A model generated the notes under the pieces. The model worked only from the letters and a program-made list of their open reading frames with translations. It did no database searches and was not told the origin of the DNA. Positions 33,296-43,512 of a stretch of 64,000 nucleotides of DNA are shown one piece after another. Origin of the DNA: Lachnospiraceae bacterium (GTDB taxonomy: Bacteria; Bacillota; Clostridia; Lachnospirales; Lachnospiraceae). Location of the stretch: contig CAJTCL010000016.1 of assembly GCA_910575005.1 (NCBI GenBank), positions 1 through 64,000 on the forward strand, written 5' to 3'. Both the position numbers and the translations under genes were made by a program. How positions within the stretch are numbered: the first letter of the stretch is position 1; every line of letters starts with the position of its first letter.

Positions 33296-34561
33296 ATGGG
33301 AAATTATATTGTAGTATCATTGGAATTAAATTTGTTCTTTTTAAGAATTATGAAGGAACATTCGTTGTTTTTGGAATCTGGTTTTCTGGTCAAGGAGGAA
33401 TCTTTGATCAAAAGATCCCAGTGGTTTCGGGAACAGTTTGAGGATCTATTGGAGGAAACTACTAGAATCAGTGGCGGGGCAGTGGGTCAGTCTGTATTGG
33501 ATTCCCATGAGATTGTCACTTGCTATACAAAATCTGCAGAAGAAAAGACCAGCAGATTGACAGGAATACCGATTGACAGCAAAATTACAATAGCGCAAAC
33601 GGAGCTGCAAAGTGGCTGTGGCGTACGTTTCAGCCGTCCGATGCAGATGGCAGTAAAGAGGATTAATCAGAGGGCGTTTCGCTTGGTAAGAGGATTGATT
33701 GAACTGAAGGCGGATGTACTGTGTGCGATCAGAAGTTGCGCAATCTTCGCTTTTCAATATCCTCTTTTGGTGGAACATATTCTTAGAGAAGCTAGATTGT
33801 ATGGCAGTTTTTTGATGGAATTGGAACGGCGGGGAACGATATCTAGAACTTGTATGCGCAATACAGAGATTTTCTGGAATCAGATTATGATGGAACATGC
33901 TTGGTTTATCCGTGGCCTGCTGGATCCTTGTGAAAAAGATTTGTTTGCCGCTGCAGACAAATTAGGGGAACAGTTCAGTTGTCTTTTGGAGGAGGCTAAG
34001 GAAAAAGAATGTGCACAGATTGGTGTACTTACGCCAAGAACGATAGAACAGACAAAGAGGATTCAGGAGTTTAAAGAAGCGGGAACAAAAGGGATTTTAA
34101 AATGTGAAATTCAATCTATGATTCTGCCGCTTTTGGCCGATCATGTATTGCGAGAAGCAAATCATTATCTCAGAATTTTACAAGAAGGTTCTGAACGCCA
34201 GCAGAGCAGAATTTTTGAAACAGAAAACAGGAGACGCCAAAGAGAAAACTGTGAAATGGAAAATCGGGGATGTGCAAGAGAAAACTGTGAAATGGAAAAC
34301 CGGGGATGTGTAAGAGAAAACTGTGAAATGGAGAATCAGGGATGTGCAAGAGAAAACTGTGAAATGGAAGACCGGGGATGTGTAAGAGAAAACTGTGAAA
34401 TGGAAGACCGGGAATGTGCAAGAGAAAACTGTGAAATGGAAGACCGGGGATGTGTAAGAGAAAACTGTGAAATGGAAGACAGGGGATGTCACATAGAAGT
34501 TTGTGAAACTGAAAATGCAGAATGTCAGAGAGAAACTCACAAGACAGAAAATGAGGGGTGA
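33296..34561 (+). CDS. DUF2935 (hemerythrin-like) protein with Cys-rich minisatellite tail
   Basis: A 421-residue protein. Two DUF2935 units span about residues 1-145 and 170-300. They carry His/Glu positions in MKEHSLFLESGF, LLVEHILREA, MMEHAWFIRG and LLADHVLREANHY, which suit a four-helix metal-binding bundle. From about residue 304 come 12-residue repeats (RENCEMENRGCA type), each with two Cys and five Glu/Asp. The C-terminal repeats are an odd addition to the family. A structured leader covers its ribosome binding site. A metal-sensing or redox role is a guess from ligands only. Confidence 0.82.
   Translation: MGNYIVVSLELNLFFLRIMKEHSLFLESGFLVKEESLIKRSQWFREQFEDLLEETTRISGGAVGQSVLDSHEIVTCYTKSAEEKTSRLTGIPIDSKITIAQTELQSGCGVRFSRPMQMAVKRINQRAFRLVRGLIELKADVLCAIRSCAIFAFQYPLLVEHILREARLYGSFLMELERRGTISRTCMRNTEIFWNQIMMEHAWFIRGLLDPCEKDLFAAADKLGEQFSCLLEEAKEKECAQIGVLTPRTIEQTKRIQEFKEAGTKGILKCEIQSMILPLLADHVLREANHYLRILQEGSERQQSRIFETENRRRQRENCEMENRGCARENCEMENRGCVRENCEMENQGCARENCEMEDRGCVRENCEMEDRECARENCEMEDRGCVRENCEMEDRGCHIEVCETENAECQRETHKTENEG
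34241..34528 (+). repeat. 36-nt coding minisatellite (7 good copies plus degenerate edge copies)
   Basis: The unit is AGAGAAAACTGTGAAATGGA followed by AaTCGGGGATGTGyA. Copies alternate Ala and Val (GCA/GTA) at the last codon, so there is a 72-nt higher-order period. Flanking degenerate units (SRIFETENRRRQ before; IEVCETENAECQ and RETHKTENEG after) suggest growth from an older 12-residue unit. In-frame length changes between strains are expected. Confidence 0.9.
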
Positions 34562-34623
34562 TGACATGCAATTATGCGAGTAGCCCAAACCGGAAAGAGT
34601 GAGAAATTTCGAGATTGAAGCGA

Positions 34624-35513
34624 TTTCTATTCCTATGCTATCAGCTATCGTTCAGAGCCGATGCGTAACTATCACCCTCTGACAGACAATCCTGCAGATT
34701 CAGGAGAGGATGTCTCTATGAGTTCCTGGACATATGGAGATCCAGGATGATTGGGGATGCTATTTTTCACTGTCATTTCTATCCCCATTTTCATGAAGGC
34801 ATGTGGTCTTTGCCTTGCGTGTTTGACAGATTACAGGATGGAAAGGGGAAATTGCCAAACGGAACCCCGATCCCAAGATTGATACCGCTCAAAGACCGAA
34901 TTTGTCCGCCATCCAAAGAATATTTGTCCATGTCATACCGACAACTGCCAGACACAAGTCAAAGTGTTTGAACTTGCCTTAATTCAGGCGAAAGTTACCT
35001 ATTACAGTTATGGCTGGCGTGACCCTCAGGGACGGTTTTTTGTACGCAAAGAAGAGTTAGAAAAACATGGAGGACTAGAAAATTATATCTGTAAAGTGGA
35101 ATGTGGGCAGATTCAGGCAGAGCTCTTGGTAATTCGGGCAAATGCAGGAGATTGTATTGAGATTCGACTGACAAATTCATTCTGGAGAGCGGGTGATTTT
35201 CCGTACTGTAATGGCTGCTGATAGGCCTAGAAATATAGCTTTTGCGATTCATGGACATATGTGGAAAGAGCAGCTCAAGGATTTTCATTCTAGAGTAATT
35301 CCGCTGCAAGGTGGAATTAGTATCGGAAATCGCTTTGATATGGAGCTTTTGGGAGGAGCATCTTGTCCAGGAGATTATCTATATCGCTCTGGTGTGTTGA
35401 AATGGGATTTAGAATCTGGTATGTGGGGAATCTTTCGGGTAGCAAAACAGAGCTTTGGCACAAGATGTAAAAAACTATGTCGTCGGGTAACAGGATGCTT
35501 TTGTAAAAAATAG
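34624..35513 (+). pseudogene. Decayed multicopper oxidase-like gene
   Basis: Pieces of a multicopper-oxidase-like protein lie in four different frames. They are SYRSEPMRNYHPLTDNPADSG (34642-34704 area); IGDAIFHCHFYPHFHEGMWSLP (34750-34815), which keeps the His-Cys-His copper motif; VKVFELALIQAKVTYYSYGW and NAGDCIEIRLTN (34962-35180); and IAFAIHGHMWKEQ with GGASCPGDYLYRSG (35235-35400). Frameshifts and a large internal deletion between the first two pieces leave no intact frame. The functional product is lost. Confidence 0.75.
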
Positions 35514-35700
35514 TATATCAGCAATATATTTCGGATGGTTTTGTTAGATTGCAGTTGATAGATAGAATCAAAATTATTGGGAAACAGGTTGTTTTTTTGT
35601 CTATTTTGCAGTATATTATTAAGTATAGATTTAAGGTTGATTTGCAGCAATTTAGAACTGCAGATGTAGTATAAACCAAAGAAAGGGGCAGGTAAACTGT

Positions 35701-36000
35701 ATGAAAAAATATCAAAGAAATACATTTGAGGTGGAGGCAGAGGCATATGAGGTTGGAAAAGGGATGGAAGATGGATTTTTGCCCTGGACTTCTATTGTAA
35801 TCAATGGATGGGTTTCCACAGACAAATTAGTGAAGGTAACAAAGCCAGACGGCACAGTTGTGTGTCCCTTTATCCAGAACCGCAGAGGAATGATCTTTTT
35901 GCGGGAAGGAGATTATATTATTACGGAAAATGATATGGAGCGTCACGTCTGCGGAGCGGATAAATTTGCAGACCGCTATCATTTGGTGGAGGAAGCGTAA
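35701..36000 (+). CDS. Hypothetical 99-residue protein
   Basis: A globular 99-residue protein (MKKYQRNTFEVEAEAYEVGKGMEDG, SIVINGWVSTDKLVKVTKPDGTVV, REGDYIITENDMERHVC). AAAGGGGC precedes the ATG, and the codon pattern is normal for the region. It resembles small phage-type or PGDYI-containing hypothetical proteins, but I cannot assign a function. The 187 bases before it are AT-rich with no further gene. Confidence 0.7.
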   Translation: MKKYQRNTFEVEAEAYEVGKGMEDGFLPWTSIVINGWVSTDKLVKVTKPDGTVVCPFIQNRRGMIFLREGDYIITENDMERHVCGADKFADRYHLVEEA

Positions 36001-36082
36001 TGATTACTTCAACGGTTAAATATCAATGTTTTTATGTAGTATACATTCCGATAGTTGACTGTCAGAGTAATAACATGTGTAA

Positions 36083-36125
36083 ACCCCCTTTTGCCAGAGT
36101 ATAGTTCTGGCAGAAGGGGTTTTTG
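36083..36125 (+). terminator. Strong terminator before addB
   Basis: ACCCCCTTTTGCCAGA pairs with TCTGGCAGAAGGGGTTTTT around a GTATAGT loop (a 14-bp stem). Confidence 0.9.
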
Positions 36126-36159
36126 TACGATAATGTATGGATGCGACAGGAGTGAAAAA

Positions 36160-39100
36160 ATGTCATTACAATTGATTTTTGGGGGTTCCGGCAGTGGAAA
36201 ATCTGATTTTGTCTACCAAAAAATTTTAGAACAGTCCAAGTCAGAGCCAGAACGGACTTTTTTTGTGCTGGTGCCAGAGCAGTTTACCATGCAGACACAG
36301 CGGGAGTTGGTGGCAAGGCAGGAACACCACAGCATTATGAATGTGGATGTGGTAAGCTTCAATCGACTAGCCTATCGGATTTTTGATGAGCTTGGCATGA
36401 GCCATTTAAATATCCTGGAGGAGACAGGAAAAAATCTGGTGCTACGTCGGGTAGCGGAGGAACAGCAGAATAATTTGAGGTTGCTGAAAGCCAGCATGAA
36501 GAAAACTGGATATATCAGTGAAGTGAAATCCATTATTTCTGAGCTCACGCAATACCGCATTGCTCCATCGCAGTTGGATGTGTTGATTGATCAGGAAAAT
36601 CAGTCACCGTTGTTTCGCTATAAGATTCAGGATATCCAGACGATGTATCAAGGATTTCAGGATTATCTTCAGGGAAGATTTATTACAGCGGAAGAATTGC
36701 TGGAGGTCTTTTCGCAGGTTGCCAGCCAATCGGAGCTTTTAAAGCATTCTGTGCTTGTATTGGATGGATTTACTGGATTTACACCGATACAGTATCACTT
36801 GTTGGAGGTTCTTTTAAAGCTGACCAAGGAAATATTGGTGACAGTGACGCTGGATTCCAGAGAGGATCCTTATAACAGCAGAGGGATCCAGGAATTATTT
36901 TATATGAGCAAGAAAACAGTAGAGACATTGACGGCAATTGCCGCTAGGCAGCATGTAATGATTGAGGAGCCAATCTGGGTGCAGCACAGCGACAGAAGCC
37001 GTTTTGCCCAGTCCCCATCACTGTTGTGGCTAGAGCAGAATTTGTTTCGCCAAAAGCCTGCAGTTTATCACAGGCAGAAGAAAGAATCCACACAGTCAAA
37101 GGCTGAAGAGAACTCCATTTCATACGCAGTGCAGGCCAAAGAGAATTCTGCACAGTTGGATGCATATCAGGATATTTTTCTTTATTCTTTGCCAAATCCC
37201 AGACAGGAATTACATTTTATTGCCAGGAAAATCAAGGAACTAGTGCAAAAGCAGGGGTATCGCTACAAGGATATTGCGATTGTCTGCGGAGATGTAAAAC
37301 TGTATGGAAATTATGCAGAGGAGATATTTGCCACTTACGAGATTCCATTGTTTTTAGATATCACAAGAGATATTTTATTTCATCCGATGACAGAATTTCT
37401 CAAGCGGGCGCTTTTGGTAGTGGAACAGGATTTTTCCTATGAGGCGGTTTTGGGCTATCTGCGTTGTGGGTTGAGCGGTTTTTTGATGGAGGAGATTGAT
37501 CTGCTGGAAAATTATCTGCTTGCAGAAAATATTCGGGGCTATCGCAGATGGCAGAAAAAATGGGTACGCCGTGGCAAAATTCATGATCAACAGGAGTTAG
37601 AGCTAATCAATGAGCTGCGGGAAAAGTTAATAGGCCAGTTCACCCCTTTACGTGAGATATTTCGCAGCCAGGAACATGCCACAGTATTACAGGAATCGCG
37701 TGTGTTTTATCAATTAATCTATGCGCTTGGGGTGGAAGATCAATTAAAGGAATATGAAACTCGTTTCCAACAGGAGGGAGAATCAGCGCTTGCCAGGGAA
37801 TATGCTCAGATTTATAAGGTGGCTATGGATTTGATGGACAAGATGGTGGAGTTGTTGGGGGAAGAACAGCTTAGTATTCGGGAATATCGGGAGATTTTGG
37901 AGGCTGGTATGGAAGCAGCAGCGATCGGCATTATCCCGCCAGGTTATGACCGTGTAGTGTTTGGGGATATCGAGAGAACCCGACTTTCTGAGATTAAAGT
38001 ACTATTTTTTGCAGGGGTAAATGATGGCCTGATTCCAAAGGCAGTGGAGCACGGCGGGATTATCTCCCAGGCAGAGAGAGAGTTATTTGCTTCTTATCAG
38101 ATGGAACTTGCTCCCACAGACCGGCAGCGAAGTTTTATTCAGAAATTCTATCTCTATCTAAATTTGACTAAGCCTTCCCAGAAGCTCTTTCTTACCTGGT
38201 TTCGAGTGAATCAGGAGGGCAAGGAAAGCCGCAAGTCCTATCTGGTAGAGAGTATACGTCATATATTTCCAGAGTTTCTACCAGAGCAGTTACAGGATAG
38301 TGGAGGGGAAAGCCTAATGCAAGATCAGGCAGAACTATCACAGATTGTCACGCCCAAAAGCAGCCGCAAATATTTTGCAGAAGGATTGAAGAGAGCCAAA
38401 AAAGGAGATTTTTCCCCAGAATGGATGGGACTATATCAGTGGTATATGGGACAAGAGCAATGGCGTGATCAGATTCTGCCTTTTCTGGAGGCCGCATTTT
38501 ATCAGTATCAGGGCCGCAATATGGGAGAACGGGTGACACGTGCTCTCTATGGAAGTGTATTGGAAAATAGTGTCACCAGGTTGGAACAGTTCAGTGCTTG
38601 TGCATGCAGCCATTTTCTGCAGTATGGTCTTAAGCTCCAAGAGCGCAGCCTCGGTGAGTTTGCTCCAGTGGATATGGGAACAATGTTTCATGAGGTGTTA
38701 GAGCGCTATGCCAATGCGATGGAGCAGGAAGGATATCATTGGTTTGATGTGCCAAAGGAGATACAGGAGCGACTGATTGACCAGGCAGTGGAGGCAGCAC
38801 TGGGCAGTGGGTTGGACAGTTTACTGCTAGGGGATGCCAGAAGTACCTATCTGGTAGAGCGGATGAAGCGAATTTTAAGACGAACAGTAGAGACAATTGC
38901 GGAGCAGGTGAAGACCAGCCATTTTTCACCGGAGGGCTATGAGATTTCCTTTTCTTTTGCAGAAGATCTAGAATCGGTCAATTTTACACTGAGCGAGCAG
39001 GAGAAGATGCGGCTTCGGGGGCGGATTGATCGGGTTGATACGCATAAGACAGAGGACACTGTCTATGTAAAGGTAGTGGATTACAAATCGGGCAACCGAG

Positions 39101-39615
39101 AGTTTCAATTATTGTCCCTCTATCATGGTTTGCAATTGCAGCTTGTAGTATATCTAAATTCTGCAGTGGAGATTTTTAAACGCAAGTACCCAGATAAAAA
39201 TGTAGTGCCAGGCGGTATGTATTATTATCATCTAGATGATCCAATGATTGAGGGGGAAGCTGGAAAATCAGATGCGCAGATTCGAGAAGAAATTTTGGAG
39301 GAATTAAAATTAAAGGGAGTTGCCTCAGAAGCAGAGGATCCAAGTATCAGCAAGAAGACAAAACGGGCAGGGAAAGAGGAGTTTCAGATTTTGTCTGGCT
39401 ATGTAAACCACAAGATCCGAGAGATTGGGCAAAAGATTTTTGACGGTGAGATAGCGGCAAAGCCATACCAGCTTGGGGATGAGACCGGATGTGATTATTG
39501 TCCTTATCATGGGATCTGCGGTTTTGACCCTAGTGTCCCAGGCCAAAATTATCGAAAGCTGGAAAATATCAAAGATGATGCGGAAATTCTGCGCAAAATG
39601 CAGGAGGAATTGTAG
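36160..39615 (+). CDS. addB: AddAB helicase-nuclease subunit B
   Basis: An 1151-residue subunit of the double-strand-break repair helicase-nuclease, the Gram-positive counterpart of RecBCD. The N-terminus has an inactive-helicase-type P loop (FGGSGSGKSDFVY). The C-terminal RecB-family nuclease has the core LRGRIDRVD...VVDYKSG. An iron-sulphur cluster is formed by Cys in SACACSHF and by CDYCPYHGICGF near the end. I used the ATG with AGGAGTG upstream, giving MSLQLIFGG. addA follows 36 nt later. In a CRISPR-bearing cell AddAB also degrades free DNA ends and can feed spacer capture (known in other species). Confidence 0.95.
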   Translation: MSLQLIFGGSGSGKSDFVYQKILEQSKSEPERTFFVLVPEQFTMQTQRELVARQEHHSIMNVDVVSFNRLAYRIFDELGMSHLNILEETGKNLVLRRVAEEQQNNLRLLKASMKKTGYISEVKSIISELTQYRIAPSQLDVLIDQENQSPLFRYKIQDIQTMYQGFQDYLQGRFITAEELLEVFSQVASQSELLKHSVLVLDGFTGFTPIQYHLLEVLLKLTKEILVTVTLDSREDPYNSRGIQELFYMSKKTVETLTAIAARQHVMIEEPIWVQHSDRSRFAQSPSLLWLEQNLFRQKPAVYHRQKKESTQSKAEENSISYAVQAKENSAQLDAYQDIFLYSLPNPRQELHFIARKIKELVQKQGYRYKDIAIVCGDVKLYGNYAEEIFATYEIPLFLDITRDILFHPMTEFLKRALLVVEQDFSYEAVLGYLRCGLSGFLMEEIDLLENYLLAENIRGYRRWQKKWVRRGKIHDQQELELINELREKLIGQFTPLREIFRSQEHATVLQESRVFYQLIYALGVEDQLKEYETRFQQEGESALAREYAQIYKVAMDLMDKMVELLGEEQLSIREYREILEAGMEAAAIGIIPPGYDRVVFGDIERTRLSEIKVLFFAGVNDGLIPKAVEHGGIISQAERELFASYQMELAPTDRQRSFIQKFYLYLNLTKPSQKLFLTWFRVNQEGKESRKSYLVESIRHIFPEFLPEQLQDSGGESLMQDQAELSQIVTPKSSRKYFAEGLKRAKKGDFSPEWMGLYQWYMGQEQWRDQILPFLEAAFYQYQGRNMGERVTRALYGSVLENSVTRLEQFSACACSHFLQYGLKLQERSLGEFAPVDMGTMFHEVLERYANAMEQEGYHWFDVPKEIQERLIDQAVEAALGSGLDSLLLGDARSTYLVERMKRILRRTVETIAEQVKTSHFSPEGYEISFSFAEDLESVNFTLSEQEKMRLRGRIDRVDTHKTEDTVYVKVVDYKSGNREFQLLSLYHGLQLQLVVYLNSAVEIFKRKYPDKNVVPGGMYYYHLDDPMIEGEAGKSDAQIREEILEELKLKGVASEAEDPSISKKTKRAGKEEFQILSGYVNHKIREIGQKIFDGEIAAKPYQLGDETGCDYCPYHGICGFDPSVPGQNYRKLENIKDDAEILRKMQEEL

Positions 39616-39651
39616 CACGATCGAAAAAAGTGTAGAAGGAGAAATGGCAGC

Positions 39652-42600
39652 ATGGAAAAGAAATGGACGCCACAGCAGCAACAGGTGATTGATCTTAGAA
39701 ATCGCAATCTGCTAGTCTCAGCGGCAGCGGGAAGCGGAAAAACTGCAGTTTTAGTGGAGCGTATTATCAAGAAAATTACAGATATCAGCCATCCAGTGGA
39801 TATTGACCGGCTCTTGATTGTCACTTTTACCAATGCAGCGGCGGCAGAAATGCGCGAACGAATCGGGTTAGCGCTGGGGGCAGCGTTAGAAAAAGACCCT
39901 GGAAATGCCCATTTACAGCGTCAACAAACTTTATTGCATAACGCACAGATTACTACAATACATAGCTTCTGTCTGTATGTGATACGGAATTACTTTCATC
40001 GCATTGACTTAGATCCAGATTTTCGTATAGCGGAGGAGGGAGAGTTAAAACTCTTAAAGAGCGATGTGCTTGACCAAGTGTTAGAACAGTATTATCAGGA
40101 AGCAAATCCAGATTTTTTGGCACTTTCTGAGACAATCGCTACAGGAAAAACAGATCTTCCTTTAAAGGAGACGATTTTAAAGCTCTTTGGTTTTGCAATG
40201 AGTTATCCTTGGGTAGAAGAATGGCTGGAGGGCTGCAGGGAGCCATTTCATGTCACAGGGAAAGAACAGTTTGACCAGCTTCCTATGACTAGGGAATTGC
40301 TTGCCTATCTGGGAAATATCACTGCACAATGGGCCATTCAGATGAAACAGTGCAGAGAGATTAGTCTAGCAGCAGATGGTCCTAATGCATATGCAGAACT
40401 GATGGAACTTGAAGCAGCGGCAATGGAACAGATTGGGCAGAGTAAAACATATCAGGAATATTTTCAGGGCATTCTTGGACTATCCTTTAGCCGTCTGCCC
40501 ACACTGCGCAAGTTTGCCGGAGATATGGCCAAAAAAGAACAAGTGCAAAAACTGCGCAATGAGGTAAAGGATTCAGTTAAAAAGATCACAAAACAATTTT
40601 TTTATCAAAGTCCAGAGGAAATGATGGTGGATTTGGCAAAGAGCCGGCCAGTGGCGGACATGCTTCTTGATGTAACGCTTGCATTTATCCATGCTTTTTC
40701 AGAAAAAAAGAGAGATAAAAATATTCTGGATTTTAATGATTTGGAGCATTTTGCACTGCAGATTTTAGTGGATGATAAAACCCATAAACCGAGCCAGACA
40801 GCGGCAGAGCTTCGGAAAAATTACCAGGAAATTATGATTGATGAGTATCAGGATTCCAACAATGTACAGGAAACTATTTTGCGTGCAGTGTCAAAGGAGG
40901 CAGAGGGCGGTTATAATATTTTTATGGTTGGCGATGTCAAGCAGAGTATTTACCGTTTTCGCATGGCACGTCCAGAGCTTTTTATGGAAAAATACAATAC
41001 CTACACCAAAGAGGAGAGCCAAAAGCAGCGTATTGATCTGCACCGGAATTTTCGCAGCAGATCTGAAGTGTTGGAAACGGTCAATGACATCTTTCGTAAG
41101 ATTATGAAGGAAGATATTGGGAATATTACTTATAATGATGATGCTGCATTGTATGCGGGCGCTGCATTTCCACAGGGAGAGAAAGGCCTGTTTGATACGA
41201 AATTGCTGGTCATTGAGCCAAGGGAGGGAGATAAGGATCTAAAAACTCCAGAGTTGGAAGCGCGGGCGGTGGGAATAGAGATCCGCAATCTAATGAAAAA
41301 TCAAAAAGTCACAGATCGGATGCCAGAAAAAGAGGATCCTGGGAGCCTGCGTCCGATACATTATTCTGACATTGTGATTTTACTTCGTTCTCTGAGCGGA
41401 TGGGCAGATATTTTTGTCAAGGTGTTGGGAGAAATGGGCATCCCTGTGCGTGCAGCGTCAGGAACCGGATATTTTTCAGCATTGGAGGTACAGACTGTTC
41501 TAAATCTTCTCAGACTTTTGGATAATCCCAGACAAGACATTCCAATGGCTGCAGTGCTTGCTTCTCCCATTGGCGGGCTGACAGGGGAGGAACTGGCAAT
41601 CTTGCGCACACAATTTCCTGAAGAGAGATTTTATCAAGCTGTGATGCATTATATGCCAGAGGACGCAGAACCAGAAGCTTGTCAGGAGCTGGAAGATTCC
41701 ACAAGTGTGGAAGTGCTTTCGGAAATGGAACAGCACAATAGCATGGAAAATAATCAGAAAATAGAATTATCCTCATCGGCAAGAAAGAAACTGCAGAAGT
41801 TTTTGGGACTTTTACAGAAATTCAGGAAAAAAGTCAGCTATACGCCAATTCATGAATTATTGTATCAGGTTTTGGAAGAAACAGGTTATCAGGCCTATGT
41901 GTATGCGCTGCCGGGCGGCGAGGTAAAGAAGGCAAATCTGGATATGCTGGTGGAGAAGGCGATTGTCTATGAGAGTACCAGTTATCGGGGATTATTTCAT
42001 TTTATCCGCTATATGGATCAGCTTCAGAAATATGAAGTGGATTTTCCTTTGGCAGAGGGCGAACAGGTGGAGGAGGCAGTGCGGATTATGAGCATCCATA
42101 AGAGTAAGGGTCTGGAATTTCCGATTGTCTTTGTCTCTGGTCTGGGAAAAATGTTTAATAATCAGGATGTAAGAGAGAAAGTGGTGCTGCACCCAGGGCT
42201 TGGTATTGGCCTTGACGTCACAGATCTAAAACGACGCCTAAAAACGCCGGGGCTTACCAGACAGCTCTTGGCGCGCAAGCTGACTTTGGAGAATACTGGG
42301 GAGGAGCTGCGGGTATTGTATGTGGCGCTGACTCGTGCAAAGGAGAAATTAATTCTCACTGGCGTTTTAAAGAAAGCGGAGGAGAAGCTTGATCAACTTG
42401 GCGTGGAGATGGCACATGCAGCAGGTCAAAAGAGTGCAGCAGAGAGTAAAAACCAAGAATTTCTATCTTTTTTAAGGCGTTTAAATGCCAATACATTTTT
42501 GCAGTTTATTCTTATGGCATATGCCGAATATCCGGGAAGATATCAGGCGGCATTGGTTCGACAGGCAGAGATTGAAGCTTTAGAGGAAACTCATATAGCG

Positions 42601-43455
42601 GCGGAGGAGCTTGGCAAGATAGAGCTTCTGGCAAGACTGCAGGACACAGATCTGCAGTGGGAACAGAAGATTGCAGAGAGAATGTCATATATTTATCCCT
42701 ATGAGGAAGAGACGGCCATGCGCACCAAGATATCTGTGTCAGAGCTAAAGAACCGTGCGATAGAGCGCAGTCTCTTAGAAGAGCAGACAGAACAAATGAT
42801 ATGGGGAGGTCTAAGGGTTGAGAACAAGCAGCAGACTGAGTTAGAAAAGCAGGCCGATGGGAATAAAAGAGAGGAAGAACCGCCAACTTCTGTATGTACA
42901 GAGAATCGCTATATCCCTGCATTTATGGAAGAGGTTCAAAAGGAGAATGCGGGAGCCAAACGGGGAACCGCCATGCATAGAGTTTTGGAATGCTTTGATT
43001 TTACCAGAGGGCCAGATACTTTGGCGGAACAATTGGAGGAGATGGAGCAGCAGAACAGAGTTGAGAAAAGTTTATTAGAACTGATCTATGTTCCTTCTCT
43101 GCGGAAATTTCTAAAATCTGCGTTGGGGCAGCGTCTGCAAGCGGCCGCTTGTGCAGGGAAGCTGTACAAGGAAAAACCATTTGTGATGGGAAAACCTGCC
43201 AAGGAGGTCTTGGAGGAGAGCAGCAGTCAGGAAATGATGCTGATTCAGGGAATTATAGATGTATTTTTTGAGGAAGCAGATGGGATTGTGCTGCTGGACT
43301 ATAAGACAGACAAGGTAAGCTGTGGGCAAGAACTTGCAGACCGTTATCAGGCGCAGATGGAGCTGTACCAGGAGGCGCTTGCGCGTGCGTTGGGAAAACC
43401 AGTAAAGGAAAAGTTATTGTATTCCTTCCGTTTGGGGGAGGTAGTAACGGTGTAG
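39652..43455 (+). CDS. addA: AddAB helicase-nuclease subunit A
   Basis: A 1267-residue UvrD-type helicase with a C-terminal RecB nuclease domain. Walker A is AAAGSGKTAVL; further motifs are TFTNAAAAEMRERI, IMIDEYQDSN and FMVGDVKQSIYRFRMARPEL. The second helicase half has VRIMSIHKSKGLEFP and ELRVLYVALTRAKEKL. The nuclease core is GIIDVFFEEADGIVLLDYKTDK. The length is typical (about 1230-1280). It acts with AddB and stops at Chi-like sites. Confidence 0.97.
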   Translation: MEKKWTPQQQQVIDLRNRNLLVSAAAGSGKTAVLVERIIKKITDISHPVDIDRLLIVTFTNAAAAEMRERIGLALGAALEKDPGNAHLQRQQTLLHNAQITTIHSFCLYVIRNYFHRIDLDPDFRIAEEGELKLLKSDVLDQVLEQYYQEANPDFLALSETIATGKTDLPLKETILKLFGFAMSYPWVEEWLEGCREPFHVTGKEQFDQLPMTRELLAYLGNITAQWAIQMKQCREISLAADGPNAYAELMELEAAAMEQIGQSKTYQEYFQGILGLSFSRLPTLRKFAGDMAKKEQVQKLRNEVKDSVKKITKQFFYQSPEEMMVDLAKSRPVADMLLDVTLAFIHAFSEKKRDKNILDFNDLEHFALQILVDDKTHKPSQTAAELRKNYQEIMIDEYQDSNNVQETILRAVSKEAEGGYNIFMVGDVKQSIYRFRMARPELFMEKYNTYTKEESQKQRIDLHRNFRSRSEVLETVNDIFRKIMKEDIGNITYNDDAALYAGAAFPQGEKGLFDTKLLVIEPREGDKDLKTPELEARAVGIEIRNLMKNQKVTDRMPEKEDPGSLRPIHYSDIVILLRSLSGWADIFVKVLGEMGIPVRAASGTGYFSALEVQTVLNLLRLLDNPRQDIPMAAVLASPIGGLTGEELAILRTQFPEERFYQAVMHYMPEDAEPEACQELEDSTSVEVLSEMEQHNSMENNQKIELSSSARKKLQKFLGLLQKFRKKVSYTPIHELLYQVLEETGYQAYVYALPGGEVKKANLDMLVEKAIVYESTSYRGLFHFIRYMDQLQKYEVDFPLAEGEQVEEAVRIMSIHKSKGLEFPIVFVSGLGKMFNNQDVREKVVLHPGLGIGLDVTDLKRRLKTPGLTRQLLARKLTLENTGEELRVLYVALTRAKEKLILTGVLKKAEEKLDQLGVEMAHAAGQKSAAESKNQEFLSFLRRLNANTFLQFILMAYAEYPGRYQAALVRQAEIEALEETHIAAEELGKIELLARLQDTDLQWEQKIAERMSYIYPYEEETAMRTKISVSELKNRAIERSLLEEQTEQMIWGGLRVENKQQTELEKQADGNKREEEPPTSVCTENRYIPAFMEEVQKENAGAKRGTAMHRVLECFDFTRGPDTLAEQLEEMEQQNRVEKSLLELIYVPSLRKFLKSALGQRLQAAACAGKLYKEKPFVMGKPAKEVLEESSSQEMMLIQGIIDVFFEEADGIVLLDYKTDKVSCGQELADRYQAQMELYQEALARALGKPVKEKLLYSFRLGEVVTV

Positions 43456-43512
43456 ACCGTTTTGATATGCAGTAAATGAGTAAGTGAAAAGACTGAGAGG
43501 GCAGATAGAGAC

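Noticed and set aside
34241-34528. 36-nt repeats as a second CRISPR array
   Set aside because: The units are directly adjacent with no spacers and stay in frame in a coding gene.
34170-34588. Minus-strand frames with repeated FHSFLLHIPG or FHFTVFSYTSPV motifs
   Set aside because: They are antisense readings of the coding minisatellite in the DUF2935 gene.
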